Below are positions 28,659 to 36,864 of a DNA stretch of 63,329 nt, piece after piece. The notes beneath the pieces are model-generated. The model did no database searches. It was not told the DNA's origin and was given only the letters and a program-made list of their open reading frames with translations. Made by a program: the position numbers and the translations under genes. The DNA comes from Halobacteriales archaeon QS_3_64_16. Lineage in GTDB: Archaea; Halobacteriota; Halobacteria; Halobacteriales; Halococcaceae. The stretch's first letter is position 1, and each line of letters opens with the position of its first letter. The stretch covers positions 1 to 63,329 of the forward strand of contig PXRJ01000017.1 in the NCBI GenBank assembly GCA_003021705.1, read 5' to 3'.

Positions 28659-29891
28659 ATGAGCCAATCGGTACTGCGGACGCGTCCGCCGGCGGCCATC
28701 AAGCCGGAACGAACGGGCCGGTGGGGGGATCGGGATCTCTTGGTTGTTTGTCATAACTACGATACGTTCGTCAAGAGCCAGGTCGACCCGCTGGCGGCGG
28801 CCTTCGATAGCGTCACGATTCTAGTCCGCTACAACCCGCTCGCGGAGGTCTCGGAGTACCTGCCGATCCAGTGGCTTCGCCCTTACCGGAAGGAGGCGAA
28901 GACCGATCTCGCTGCGGTTCCCAGTAATGTCACCGTCGAGTTGACGCCGCTTCTCTATCTCCCGACCGATCAGGGCTACGAGAAGTTAGGTGCCCATCAC
29001 ACTCAAGCCGTCCGCGATCAGATCGATCGCTTGGAGGTCGATCCCGACGTGATCCATGCGCATTTCACCTGGACCGCCGGCTACGCCGCGACCCGCATCG
29101 GTGCGGAGCGCGAGGTGCCGACGTTCCTCACGGTACACGCCAATCGCGATCGGTTCCTCGAGGAATACACCTCCGGTACTCCGGGTATCTACGAGACCTG
29201 GTGTGACGCCGATGCCCTCATTCGGGTGAACGAACGCGACGTTCCCCTTCTGGAGCGCTATAGCGACCGTGTCCGGGCGATTCCCAACGGCTTCTCGCGC
29301 GATCGCTACCGGCTGCTCGATCAGGGGAATGCGCGAGCGGAGTTAGGGATCGACCCCGACCGGAAGGTTATCTTCACCCTCGGGACGCTGAAACGCCGGA
29401 AAGGCCATCGCTACCTCATCGAGGCGATGGAAGGGGTGATCGAGACCCACCCCAAGGCCCTCTGTGTCATCGGCGGGCAGGGAGCCGCGAGGCGCGAGCT
29501 CGAACGCCAGGTTCGGGACCTGGGACTGGAGGATCACGTCGAGATACTGGGCCACGTCCCAGAGGAGCGAGTCGACGTCTGGATGAACGCCTGTGACGTC
29601 TTCTGTCTACCCAGTCTCTCGGAGGGCAACCCGACGGTGATGTTCGAGGCGCTTGGCTGTGAGAAACCCTACGTCGGTACGGACGTCGGTGGCGTCGGTG
29701 AGATCATCACGAGCGAGGACTACGGACTGCTCTGTAAGCCGGCCGACCCCGCTGCGCTAGCGGCGATCCTTACCGAAGGCTTAGAACGGGAGTGGGACGC
29801 GGGACGCATCGGCACCTACGCCGAGGCGTTCACGTGGGAAAGCATTACCCAGGAGATCGAAGCCCTCTACGCCGAGGTGCTCGACGCGTGA
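28659..29891 (+). CDS. Glycosyltransferase family 4 (GT-B)
   Basis: 410 residues. N-terminal acceptor half: LLVVCHNYDTFVKSQVDPLA and IHAHFTWTAGYAATRIG. C-terminal donor half: VIFTLGTLKRRKGHRYLIEA, HVEILGHVPEERVDVWMNA and the GT4 E-x7-E motif region (SLSEGNPTVMFEALGCEKP). It transfers a sugar from a nucleotide donor to a growing glycan at the cytoplasmic membrane face. It has its own promoter and lies 170 bases after the GT2 gene on the same strand. Confidence 0.92.
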   Translation: MSQSVLRTRPPAAIKPERTGRWGDRDLLVVCHNYDTFVKSQVDPLAAAFDSVTILVRYNPLAEVSEYLPIQWLRPYRKEAKTDLAAVPSNVTVELTPLLYLPTDQGYEKLGAHHTQAVRDQIDRLEVDPDVIHAHFTWTAGYAATRIGAEREVPTFLTVHANRDRFLEEYTSGTPGIYETWCDADALIRVNERDVPLLERYSDRVRAIPNGFSRDRYRLLDQGNARAELGIDPDRKVIFTLGTLKRRKGHRYLIEAMEGVIETHPKALCVIGGQGAARRELERQVRDLGLEDHVEILGHVPEERVDVWMNACDVFCLPSLSEGNPTVMFEALGCEKPYVGTDVGGVGEIITSEDYGLLCKPADPAALAAILTEGLEREWDAGRIGTYAEAFTWESITQEIEALYAEVLDA

Positions 29892-30067
29892 CCGAACTGA
29901 CGTCCCGAAACTGTAACGAGCGGCGTCGGCAGGTCCAACGGGTTTTTAAAATCTAGTGCCGTACGGTGGTGTAACGAACGTCGGAAACAAGCGACGAACG
30001 AGGACGAAGCGACGTGGAACGCTACCGGGCGACCGATTCGACTGCTCCGACGACGGACCTACTATCG

Positions 30068-31870
30068 ATGACAGGATCCAGTGACCGACGACGATACGAC
30101 AGACGGGACTTCCTCAGGGCGGCGCTCGCTGGTGCGACGCTCTCGCTTGCGGGCTGCAGTCAGGACTCCCCGGAAGGGGGATCGGCGACGAGTGCCGAGA
30201 CACAAACGGCGACCGCGACGCCCACCCCGACGACTACCGAATCGACGACGGAGGAGCCCACCGAAGAACCGACCGAGGAGCCGGAAGGATTGCCACCGGT
30301 CGGCGAGTTGCGCTACGTGAGCCCGCGGGATCTGGGGGCGTACGGTGATCTCGTCGAGAAGCGAAAACTCGTCGCGCTCAGGCAGATCTTGAGTGTCCCC
30401 GAGGCGGCGAGCACCGTACGAAAGGCGGTCTCGTCGAGTGCCTACCACCGGATCTTCGAAGGACGGGATTTCGTTGAAATTCTCGCGCCCCACGAGATGA
30501 CCGTCGAGAACGGCGGCTCCCTCGAGGAGCGCTACACGATCACCTACGACGACATCAGACGGGTTCGAGGGGTGATCGACCGGGAGAGCGACCGATTACT
30601 TCAGCTCGACTTCGGGCAGTGGCGAGAGGGGGAGTCCCACACCATTGAGGAAGAACACGACACAACGGACGTAGAGGCGGCGAAACTCTCCCTCGAGCAC
30701 CCACGAGTACAGGAGGTTCTGGCGAAGAAGGACTGGTATCTCGACTTTTCGGCTCGAGACCTGGTGTCTGCGTTCTCCGAGGAGTACCCGCTGTACTCGC
30801 TTTCCTCCGCGGGGTTCAACTGGAACGACAGGGAAGGAGAGATCGTCAGTCTGGTGACGATCGTCGATACTGACGAAGAGGAGGTCATGGAAGTATTCAC
30901 TCCTACCCGGAACTCCCCCGATCCGCTTACGGAGGTGCTTGGCAGCGTCGAAGGCCAGGCACCCGACTACGAGGTGCCCCGTGAGTCGATCTCGATACCT
31001 GGTTCGTTCGACCCGCCCGAGACGGTGAGTCGAAACGACTGGGAAGTCCGCTGGGAGGACACTTTGCACGACGGCTATCGGATCGAGGCCAGCTACAAGG
31101 GCAAACCCGTCTTCGGCCAGGCGACGAAGATCCCCTGGATGCTCTCGGATTACGAGCCCTTCGGGATGGAAGCACCGGGCGTCCCCGCGAGCGAGGTACT
31201 CAACTTCCATTTCTGGGACCCGCTTGGAGTCACCGGCCCGGGCGTCCTCGAAGCCCACGATCTAGAGAATGGGTTCCGCATACGGGGAACCTTCCATACC
31301 GGTTCGGAGGACCGCTGGGAGTGGCGTTTCGGGCAGAACTACGGTCCCTACCGGTATATCGTCGATTGGTCTTTCTTCGCGGACGGTACCTGTGTACTTA
31401 CCTCCCGGCATCCGACGACGGGCTATCGGGTAACCAATGGCTATCCCCGCTATACCTTCCACGTCGGAATCGAGCCGGGCTTCGATCGTGCGGGCGTCAG
31501 CGCCTATCGGAACGGATCGTGGCGAGCGGTCTCCGAAGAGGCGGGTTTCGATCGCAGCAAGGTCCCAAAGCTCCGGGTCGAGAACGCGGATGGTCCCGAA
31601 CGGATCGTCTTCGAGTATCCCGGCGAGCGGACCTACGCACTGGCGTACAACGAGGAGCTCATCGAGTACGACCAGTCCGCCGCGGGTCTCGAAGAGGAGA
31701 TGATCGAGGACCAACGGTACCTCGATCCCGAGAACTACCTCCAGGAAGCCTCGATCGAAAACGAGAAGCTCTATCTCCGGACGCTATCGAGCAGGGACAC
31801 CGGCGAGGGGCTACACGCGACGACCGAGCCGTTCATCTTCGGGTTCAAGCTACGCGCGGAGAACTACTGA
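30068..31870 (+). CDS. Tat lipoprotein distantly like copper amine oxidase, probably non-catalytic
   Basis: 600 residues. Signal RRDFLRAALAGATLSLAGC carries both the Tat pair and a lipobox, followed by a Thr/Glu/Pro linker. The rest follows the order of copper amine oxidase domains: an N2-like segment (~residues 80-190), an N3-like segment (HPRVQEVLAKKDWYLDFSAR, VTIVDTDEEEVMEV), a ..DWEVRWEDTLHDGYRIEASY strand pair, and YRYIVDWSFFADGT, which resembles the cofactor-tyrosine region NYEYxxxWxFxxDGT. The Asn before Tyr428 is Pro here, and the later HxH copper site reads RYTFHV. The homology is by eye, so confidence is moderate. The in-frame GTG at 30014 is a less likely start. Confidence 0.55.
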   Translation: MTGSSDRRRYDRRDFLRAALAGATLSLAGCSQDSPEGGSATSAETQTATATPTPTTTESTTEEPTEEPTEEPEGLPPVGELRYVSPRDLGAYGDLVEKRKLVALRQILSVPEAASTVRKAVSSSAYHRIFEGRDFVEILAPHEMTVENGGSLEERYTITYDDIRRVRGVIDRESDRLLQLDFGQWREGESHTIEEEHDTTDVEAAKLSLEHPRVQEVLAKKDWYLDFSARDLVSAFSEEYPLYSLSSAGFNWNDREGEIVSLVTIVDTDEEEVMEVFTPTRNSPDPLTEVLGSVEGQAPDYEVPRESISIPGSFDPPETVSRNDWEVRWEDTLHDGYRIEASYKGKPVFGQATKIPWMLSDYEPFGMEAPGVPASEVLNFHFWDPLGVTGPGVLEAHDLENGFRIRGTFHTGSEDRWEWRFGQNYGPYRYIVDWSFFADGTCVLTSRHPTTGYRVTNGYPRYTFHVGIEPGFDRAGVSAYRNGSWRAVSEEAGFDRSKVPKLRVENADGPERIVFEYPGERTYALAYNEELIEYDQSAAGLEEEMIEDQRYLDPENYLQEASIENEKLYLRTLSSRDTGEGLHATTEPFIFGFKLRAENY

Positions 31871-31974
31871 AGACTGACGCTGGCCGCCGGGAAAGACTCG
31901 TGTAAGAAGGGGTCGCACTCGAAGCCGGACGGCGGCGTTTTTCAGTCCACAGGTCCTACCAGTAGTATCAACCG

Positions 31975-33087
31975 ATGAACCGACGCACGTACCTCGGCGC
32001 GGTGACGGTCGCCGTCTCCGGGCTCGCCGGCTGTTCGGGCTCGGGGACCGAAACGGGGTCGACCTCCGGTGCGCTCGGCGGCATCGACGCACGCGTCGAG
32101 ACCGTCGCCACCGATCTGGAGGTCCCCTGGGGCGCGGCGTTCCGGGACGATACACTCTATCTCACCGAGCGGCCGGGCCGACTCGTCCGGGTTCCGGGCG
32201 TGGCGGGCGATGGCGATAGCGGCGAGCGCGAGCCGGTCGCCGATCTCACCGACGAGACGCGACCGGCCGGCGAAGGGGGGCTGTTGGGCTTCGTCTTTCA
32301 CCCCGACGATCGCGAGGTTCTCTACTGCTACCAGACCTACCGGGGATCGGACGGACCACGCAATCGCGTCCTCCGCGGTCGGCTCGCCGGTGAATCGGGG
32401 AACCCACTCGCGGGGCTCGAACCGATCGTCGAAGGGGTCCCGGCCTCCAGCATCCATAATGGCGGTCGGCTCGCGATCGAGAACCGGGCGCTCTACGCCA
32501 CGACGGGTGATGCGAGCAACGGCGACCTCGCTCAGGCTCGCTCCTCGCTCGCGGGTAAGATTCTCCGACTCACGCTCGATGGGGAGGCCCACCCCGAGAA
32601 CCCCTTCGACAATCCGGTCTTTTCCTATGGTCACCGCAATCCCCAGGGGCTAACGTTCGAGGGGACGGCGCTCTACAACACCGAACACGGCCCGGATCAC
32701 GACGACGAGATCAACTCTGTAGAACCCAATGGGAACTACGGCTGGCCGATCGTGATGGGACGGAGCGAGCGCGAGGGCTTCGTCGATCCGCTCGCGACCT
32801 ACACACCGACGGTCGCGCCCGCGAGCGCCGCGATCTACGACGGGCCGATCGCCGAGTGGCAGGGCGATCTCTTCTTCGGCGCCCTCGCCGGCGATTTCCT
32901 CGGTCATGTGGAACTCGACGAGGGGGAGGTTACCGGGCGGGGTCGACTTCTCGAAGGCGAGTTCGGCCGCCTTCGGACCGCCTTCAGTGGGCCTGACGAA
33001 CATCTCTACGTGACGACGAGCAATCGCGACGGACGGGGATCGCCCACGGAAACCGACGACAGGGTGCTCCGGATTCGACCCAAGTAG
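31975..33087 (+). CDS. PQQ-dependent sugar (aldose) dehydrogenase-like lipoprotein
   Basis: 370 residues with a lipobox (AVSGLAGCSGSG). The beta-propeller of the soluble glucose/aldose sugar dehydrogenase family is recognisable: VETVATDLEVPWGAAF, LYLTERPGRLVRV, GEGGLLGFVFHPD, SIHNGGRLAI, SYGHRNPQGLTF, NTEHGPDHDDEIN and GNYGWPIVMGR. These motifs hold the PQQ and calcium-binding residues and the catalytic His. It oxidises aldoses outside the membrane. Whether this haloarchaeon makes PQQ is not shown in the window. Confidence 0.88.
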   Translation: MNRRTYLGAVTVAVSGLAGCSGSGTETGSTSGALGGIDARVETVATDLEVPWGAAFRDDTLYLTERPGRLVRVPGVAGDGDSGEREPVADLTDETRPAGEGGLLGFVFHPDDREVLYCYQTYRGSDGPRNRVLRGRLAGESGNPLAGLEPIVEGVPASSIHNGGRLAIENRALYATTGDASNGDLAQARSSLAGKILRLTLDGEAHPENPFDNPVFSYGHRNPQGLTFEGTALYNTEHGPDHDDEINSVEPNGNYGWPIVMGRSEREGFVDPLATYTPTVAPASAAIYDGPIAEWQGDLFFGALAGDFLGHVELDEGEVTGRGRLLEGEFGRLRTAFSGPDEHLYVTTSNRDGRGSPTETDDRVLRIRPK

Positions 33088-33163
33088 CGCAGCGCGTGCG
33101 ACGGCCCGGGAAGCACTGGGAAGCGAGGGCGGCCGGCTGGTCGATCGAATCGCAGGTACCTGA

Positions 33164-34450
33164 TTACCGCCGTCGCCACCAGCCGACACCGAGATCGACC
33201 ATCGCAGCGAGTCCCGCGAGCACGGCTCCGAGGAAACTCGCCATCTCGGGGAGGCGCATCCAGATCGGAAACACCCACGCGCCCCATCCCTCTAACTGTC
33301 GGACGACGCCGACGGCCGCCCCGACGTCCTCGGTCCGACCCTCGAGGCGCCAGCCGGGGACGGTTCGGCCCTCTTCTTCGGGCACCGAGAGCCGATCGGC
33401 GCTGTAGGGAATGCGGATCCCCTCGTACTCCCAGACGATCTCGCCCTCTGGGTCGATCTCGATCACCCGGTTGTTCAGCGTATCGGTGATCAAAGTGTTG
33501 CCATTGGGCAGGCGATCGGCGTCCCGCGGGTAGCGAAGCAGCCCCTTCCCGCCGTAGGTCCAGACGATTTCCCTGCTCTCCCGGTCGATCTCGACGATCC
33601 GATCGTTCTCCGAGTCGGCGATGAGTTCCGTTCCCCAGCGTTCGAGCCGGTAGGGGTTGTGCTGGTGGTACATGAGCGAGCGCTCTCCCGGCCGACCGAG
33701 TACACTGATGATCTCCTTCGACTCGCGATCGACTTCGACGACGACGTCGAAGTTGCGGATCGACAGCTCGAAGTTGCCATTGGAGAGGCGGTCGATGTCG
33801 TTTATGTGGGTCCAGTCGCGCTCGCGGCCGGGGTTCTCCGGTCCACCGTACCGTTCGCGAAAGGAGGTGTTCTGCCCGAGGTGGTTCTCGGCTCGCCATT
33901 CCCAGGTGATGTTACCCTGCTGGTCGACAACGAAGGCCCGATCGTTGCCCATGTCGGCGATCGCCGTCCCGCCTCCGGGGAGGCGGTCGGCGTCGTGGAC
34001 CTCGTGGCCGAAGAGCTTCTCGTCGAGCCAGGCATACCGCCAGACCACTCTTTGGGAACTCGTGAGCGTATCGCCGTCGAGTTCGACCACCTGGTTGCGA
34101 ATGCAGTGATCCTCTTGATACCGCAGGAATCGCTCGGGACACTCCTGTGGGGAGAGTTTCGTGGTGTAGGCGACCAGGATATTACCGTTTTCGAGTTCCT
34201 CGCCGTCGAAGACCCGCGAGTTCGGCGGGTCGAACTCCCAGACGGTCTCGCCGTCGGGCGTGACCTCGATGAGCCGTCCCTCGTTCGATTTGTAGGTCTG
34301 GACGCTGATGAGCGTGTTTCCGGGGTAAGGGCCGTCGGCCGCGGCGCGCGCGCTCGTCCCTGCATCGGCTGTGATCCCCTGGACGGCGAGCGCGGAGAGA
34401 CAAACGAAGAAGACGAGACCCCAGATCAATAGGCGTCGACGCCGATCCAT
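33164..34450 (-). CDS. Arylsulfotransferase-like beta-propeller membrane protein
   Basis: 428 residues, with an N-terminal signal anchor (LLIWGLVFFVCLSALAVQG) and a C-terminal transmembrane segment (MASFLGAVLAGLAAMVDLG). In between, repeats such as GRLIEVTPDGETVWEFDPP, HDADRLPGGGTAIAD, WEWRAENHLGQ and DADRLPNGNTLITDTLNN form a propeller of the ASST (PF14269-like) type. It probably faces the outside. Family enzymes move sulfate between phenolic groups, but many haloarchaeal members are uncharacterised and the catalytic His is not assigned here. It is convergent with the PQQ dehydrogenase gene. A GGAGGT sits directly against the ATG. Confidence 0.75.
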   Translation of the reverse strand: MDRRRRLLIWGLVFFVCLSALAVQGITADAGTSARAAADGPYPGNTLISVQTYKSNEGRLIEVTPDGETVWEFDPPNSRVFDGEELENGNILVAYTTKLSPQECPERFLRYQEDHCIRNQVVELDGDTLTSSQRVVWRYAWLDEKLFGHEVHDADRLPGGGTAIADMGNDRAFVVDQQGNITWEWRAENHLGQNTSFRERYGGPENPGRERDWTHINDIDRLSNGNFELSIRNFDVVVEVDRESKEIISVLGRPGERSLMYHQHNPYRLERWGTELIADSENDRIVEIDRESREIVWTYGGKGLLRYPRDADRLPNGNTLITDTLNNRVIEIDPEGEIVWEYEGIRIPYSADRLSVPEEEGRTVPGWRLEGRTEDVGAAVGVVRQLEGWGAWVFPIWMRLPEMASFLGAVLAGLAAMVDLGVGWWRRR

Positions 34451-34620
34451 ACCTCCTCGACCGGGCCACCGGTAATAATCGTGACGACGCTCGGAAGCCA
34501 GCGCCCGCCCGGGGATCGACACTCCTCTCGACTCTTTCTCCTCCTCGATCGCTCCCGTTCGATCCGATGGGGGGAATATCTTTCGGCGTTTCGAGTACTG
34601 TATCGACCGAAGGTACAAAG

Positions 34621-34645
34621 TATCGTGGGATCATATACCACGATA
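34621..34645. promoter_or_regulatory. Inverted repeat around a TATA-like box, candidate operator
   Basis: Perfect 8-base arms TATCGTGG (34621-34628) and CCACGATA (34638-34645) flank GATCATATA, ending one base before ATG 34647. A regulator binding here could block transcription or translation of the next gene. Confidence 0.45.
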
Positions 34646-34646
34646 G

Positions 34647-34988
34647 ATGAACCTCTGGGGTTGGGTCCTCGCGTACGTGGTCGGCTTCAGCCTGCTGCAG
34701 GTCCTCATCTATCGGTATCTCAGCGGCCGGAAGGAGAGGCAAGCGAACGCTCGGTCGGGCGAGCGCCCCCTCGAGCGAACGACGCCGAGGGGCGAGCAGT
34801 GGGCCGGCGAGGGCCACCCGACGGGCGGTGAGCCGTCCCCGGAGACGAACCCGTCCATCTCGAGGGAGACCGACGAGAGGGCCGCTCGCTCGGCACCGCG
34901 GAACCGTCACTGTCCACGCTGTGGGACGCTCAACGGGGCCGATGGTGCTTTCACCTATTGTAAGAACTGTGTTAGACCGCTCGGGTGA
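34647..34988 (+). CDS. Membrane-anchored zinc-ribbon protein (DUF7577-type)
   Basis: 113 residues: an N-terminal transmembrane helix (WGWVLAYVVGFSLLQVLIY), a ~60-residue charged linker, and a C-terminal four-Cys zinc ribbon HCPRCGTLNGADGAFTYCKNC. Matches the haloarchaeal DUF7577 pattern. The ribbon should be cytoplasmic given the arginine-rich segment after the helix. Function unknown. Confidence 0.8.
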   Translation: MNLWGWVLAYVVGFSLLQVLIYRYLSGRKERQANARSGERPLERTTPRGEQWAGEGHPTGGEPSPETNPSISRETDERAARSAPRNRHCPRCGTLNGADGAFTYCKNCVRPLG

Positions 34989-35154
34989 GGTCGGGACGGG
35001 CACCGACGGTCCCCGATGTTCGAAACTGCCAGGAGCCAACGAAGCCAGCGGGGCTAGCAAGGTCCACGATCCCTCGAATGCCGGGTAAACGCCCTTTTAG
35101 CTGGTTCTGCTCACCGGTTCGGAAGTCGGTATTCTCCTCGAAGAGGGGTCTCGA

Positions 35155-36081
35155 TCAACAGAAGTGCTGTGTCGCATAGACTCGGAGCCGGCCCTCCTCC
35201 TCGGTCGCGTAGACGCCGATCCCCTCCCCTTCCCAATAGGGCCGAAGCAGGTTCTCCCGGTGGCCCGTCGAGTTCATCCAGCCGTCGACGATGCCCCGCG
35301 CGAGTTCGCGTTCGCTATCGTAGACTTCCATGCCGGAGTCGGTTCTGACGGGCGCATCGTAGAAAGTATACGCCAGGTTCTCACCGCCGGTCGCGACCCG
35401 CCCGTCGTCGATCGCGACCCGACAGTCGTACTCGAACCGATCGTACCGATCGGCCAACGTGTCGCCATCGGGCGCGGTATGGGCGAAAAATCCTTCTCGA
35501 GCCATCCGATCGCTGTAGTACCGGGCGACCTCGCGCAACTCGGTGTCGAATTCAAGTGGTTCGAGGCCGCGTTCGGTTCGCTCCTCATTGATGTACTGAT
35601 GGATGTAGCGCTCGGTTGCCGCCCGATCGATGGCCGAGTTCGAGTCGCTTGCGCTCGCGTTCGCGCTCGTACTCGCACTCCCCGAGACCGCTCCCGCCGA
35701 CTCGTTTCGCTCCCTTTCGGCGCCGTCCGGCGACGCCGACGCCGGATCGGGATTTCGGTCGGCGACGCTCGCGCTCAACTCCTCGAGTGTGTCGTAGGCG
35801 TCGCCCGCGATACTATCGAGAACCGGAACGCCCGTGCCGCCCAGCGGAACGGCGACCAGCGAGAGCACGGCGACGATCAGCGCGATTCGAACCAGCGTCC
35901 CGACGAGCGAGGAGAGCCCACGGGCAAGCGTGCCGGTCACGCCTCTCGATCGACTCCGGGCCTCCGACCGCTGCGGTGCCCGCTGTGCACCGTCCCAGCC
36001 ACAGTACTGACACCGGGGCGCGCGCTCTTCGGGCCGGGCGAGCGGGCGGTCGCAGCGCGGACACGTGACACCTTCTGACAT
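35155..36081 (-). CDS. CAP/SCP-domain protein with N-terminal zinc ribbon and one TM helix
   Basis: 308 residues. Residues 1-30 hold a zinc ribbon (CPRCDRPL, CQYCGWDG). One membrane helix follows (LVRIALIVAVLSLVAVPLG), then a Ser/Ala-rich linker, then a CAP domain from ~residue 155: YINEERTERGLEPLEFD, ARYYSDRMAREGFFAHTAPDG, GENLAYTF and WMNSTGHRENLL. The CAP domain would lie outside and the ribbon inside. The conserved His and Glu of the CAP cavity are present. Role (binding or proteolysis) unknown. Confidence 0.88.
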   Translation of the reverse strand: MSEGVTCPRCDRPLARPEERAPRCQYCGWDGAQRAPQRSEARSRSRGVTGTLARGLSSLVGTLVRIALIVAVLSLVAVPLGGTGVPVLDSIAGDAYDTLEELSASVADRNPDPASASPDGAERERNESAGAVSGSASTSANASASDSNSAIDRAATERYIHQYINEERTERGLEPLEFDTELREVARYYSDRMAREGFFAHTAPDGDTLADRYDRFEYDCRVAIDDGRVATGGENLAYTFYDAPVRTDSGMEVYDSERELARGIVDGWMNSTGHRENLLRPYWEGEGIGVYATEEEGRLRVYATQHFC

Positions 36082-36431
36082 CGACGCGCTATCCTATAGG
36101 TTTCAGGAGAGGACACAGCGAGTAATACTTGCCGGTGTGAACGCAATCGTTCATGGCCAGCGGGGTACTCGAAGCCGACACGACGTTCGAGTTCGCTCCG
36201 TGGATCCGATGGTCGGGAGTCGGACCAAAATATTTAGGCGTGCCTAAACGGAATGGACGGATGGCCGTCAGCGGCGACGGTTCACGGTACGCAGCCCGGC
36301 ATTTCCTGACCCGATGTCGGGCGGCGGTAGGCGTCTCCCGGTGATTACTGCCTGCCCTACCCGCTCCTCGCTGGCGCGGGGCACCTTCGCGTTCGTCGTT
36401 CGGAAGATCGTTGCAACTATCCGGAGGAGAG
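36082..36431. other. Intergenic region with an orphan palindromic operator
   Basis: 350 bases without a convincing gene. Short frames after 36253 and 36262 stop quickly. It holds the palindrome at 36233-36248 next to an AT-rich promoter-like stretch (AAAATATTTA), suggesting a regulated gene that has decayed. Confidence 0.4.
36233..36248. promoter_or_regulatory. DtxR/SirR/MntR-like metal-repressor operator
   Basis: TTTAGGC-GT-GCCTAAA: perfect 7-base arms with a 2-base centre, close to the TTAGGnnnnCCTAA consensus bound by DtxR-family iron or manganese repressors. It overlaps an AT-rich promoter-like box. The nearest downstream ATGs (36253, 36262) start only short frames. Confidence 0.55.
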
Positions 36432-36713
36432 CTAGCGGGAGACGACCCGGATACAGAGATCGGTTCGTGGGATACACACCGCTCGCTGCGTCCGAAGCCG
36501 GCGGAGGACCCGAACTCCGACGCGCCCTCCTACGTACGTTCCACCGACGATCATGACTCCTCCTGTCGCGAGCAGCGGATCACTGAGAGCCCACAGGAAG
36601 CCGGGAACGAGCACTACCAGTGCGTACACTGCGACTATCGATCGCATCCCGATAGGTCGGTCGAGATACGGTTGCCGCTCGGTTCGGCCGTGTCGTGTCG
36701 CTGATCTCCTCAT
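36432..36713 (-). CDS. Small membrane protein
   Basis: 93 residues with a basic N-terminus, then MRSIVAVYALVVLVPGFLWALS and LATGGVMIVGGTYVGGRVG as two hydrophobic stretches, and a basic C-terminus. I do not recognise a family. The ATG at 36713 is supported by a TTATAC box (36741-36746, minus strand) at leaderless spacing. A shorter start at the second Met (MRSIV) is possible. Confidence 0.5.
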   Translation of the reverse strand: MRRSATRHGRTERQPYLDRPIGMRSIVAVYALVVLVPGFLWALSDPLLATGGVMIVGGTYVGGRVGVRVLRRLRTQRAVCIPRTDLCIRVVSR

Positions 36714-36740
36714 ACGAGTAAAGACAGGCGCGCTACCAGT

Positions 36741-36746
36741 ATAACT
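36741..36746 (-). promoter_or_regulatory. TATA box for the small membrane protein
   Basis: TTATAC on the minus strand, about 30 bases upstream of ATG 36713. Confidence 0.4.
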
Positions 36747-36864
36747 GTAATCTGAAAACCATTTCTGTAGGGGAGACTACTGAAATCGAGTCCAGTAACA
36801 GAACCTGGGTGAGGCCGGGCAGTCGACGCGAGTGAGAGACGACGACCGGCCGAGGAGGGAGAAG

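Noticed and set aside
28718-28735. Thirteen bases matching the tRNA-Thr 3' end (GCCGGTGGGGGGA)
   Set aside because: Short, G-rich, and inside the coding sequence of the GT4 N-terminus; not a credible attachment site.
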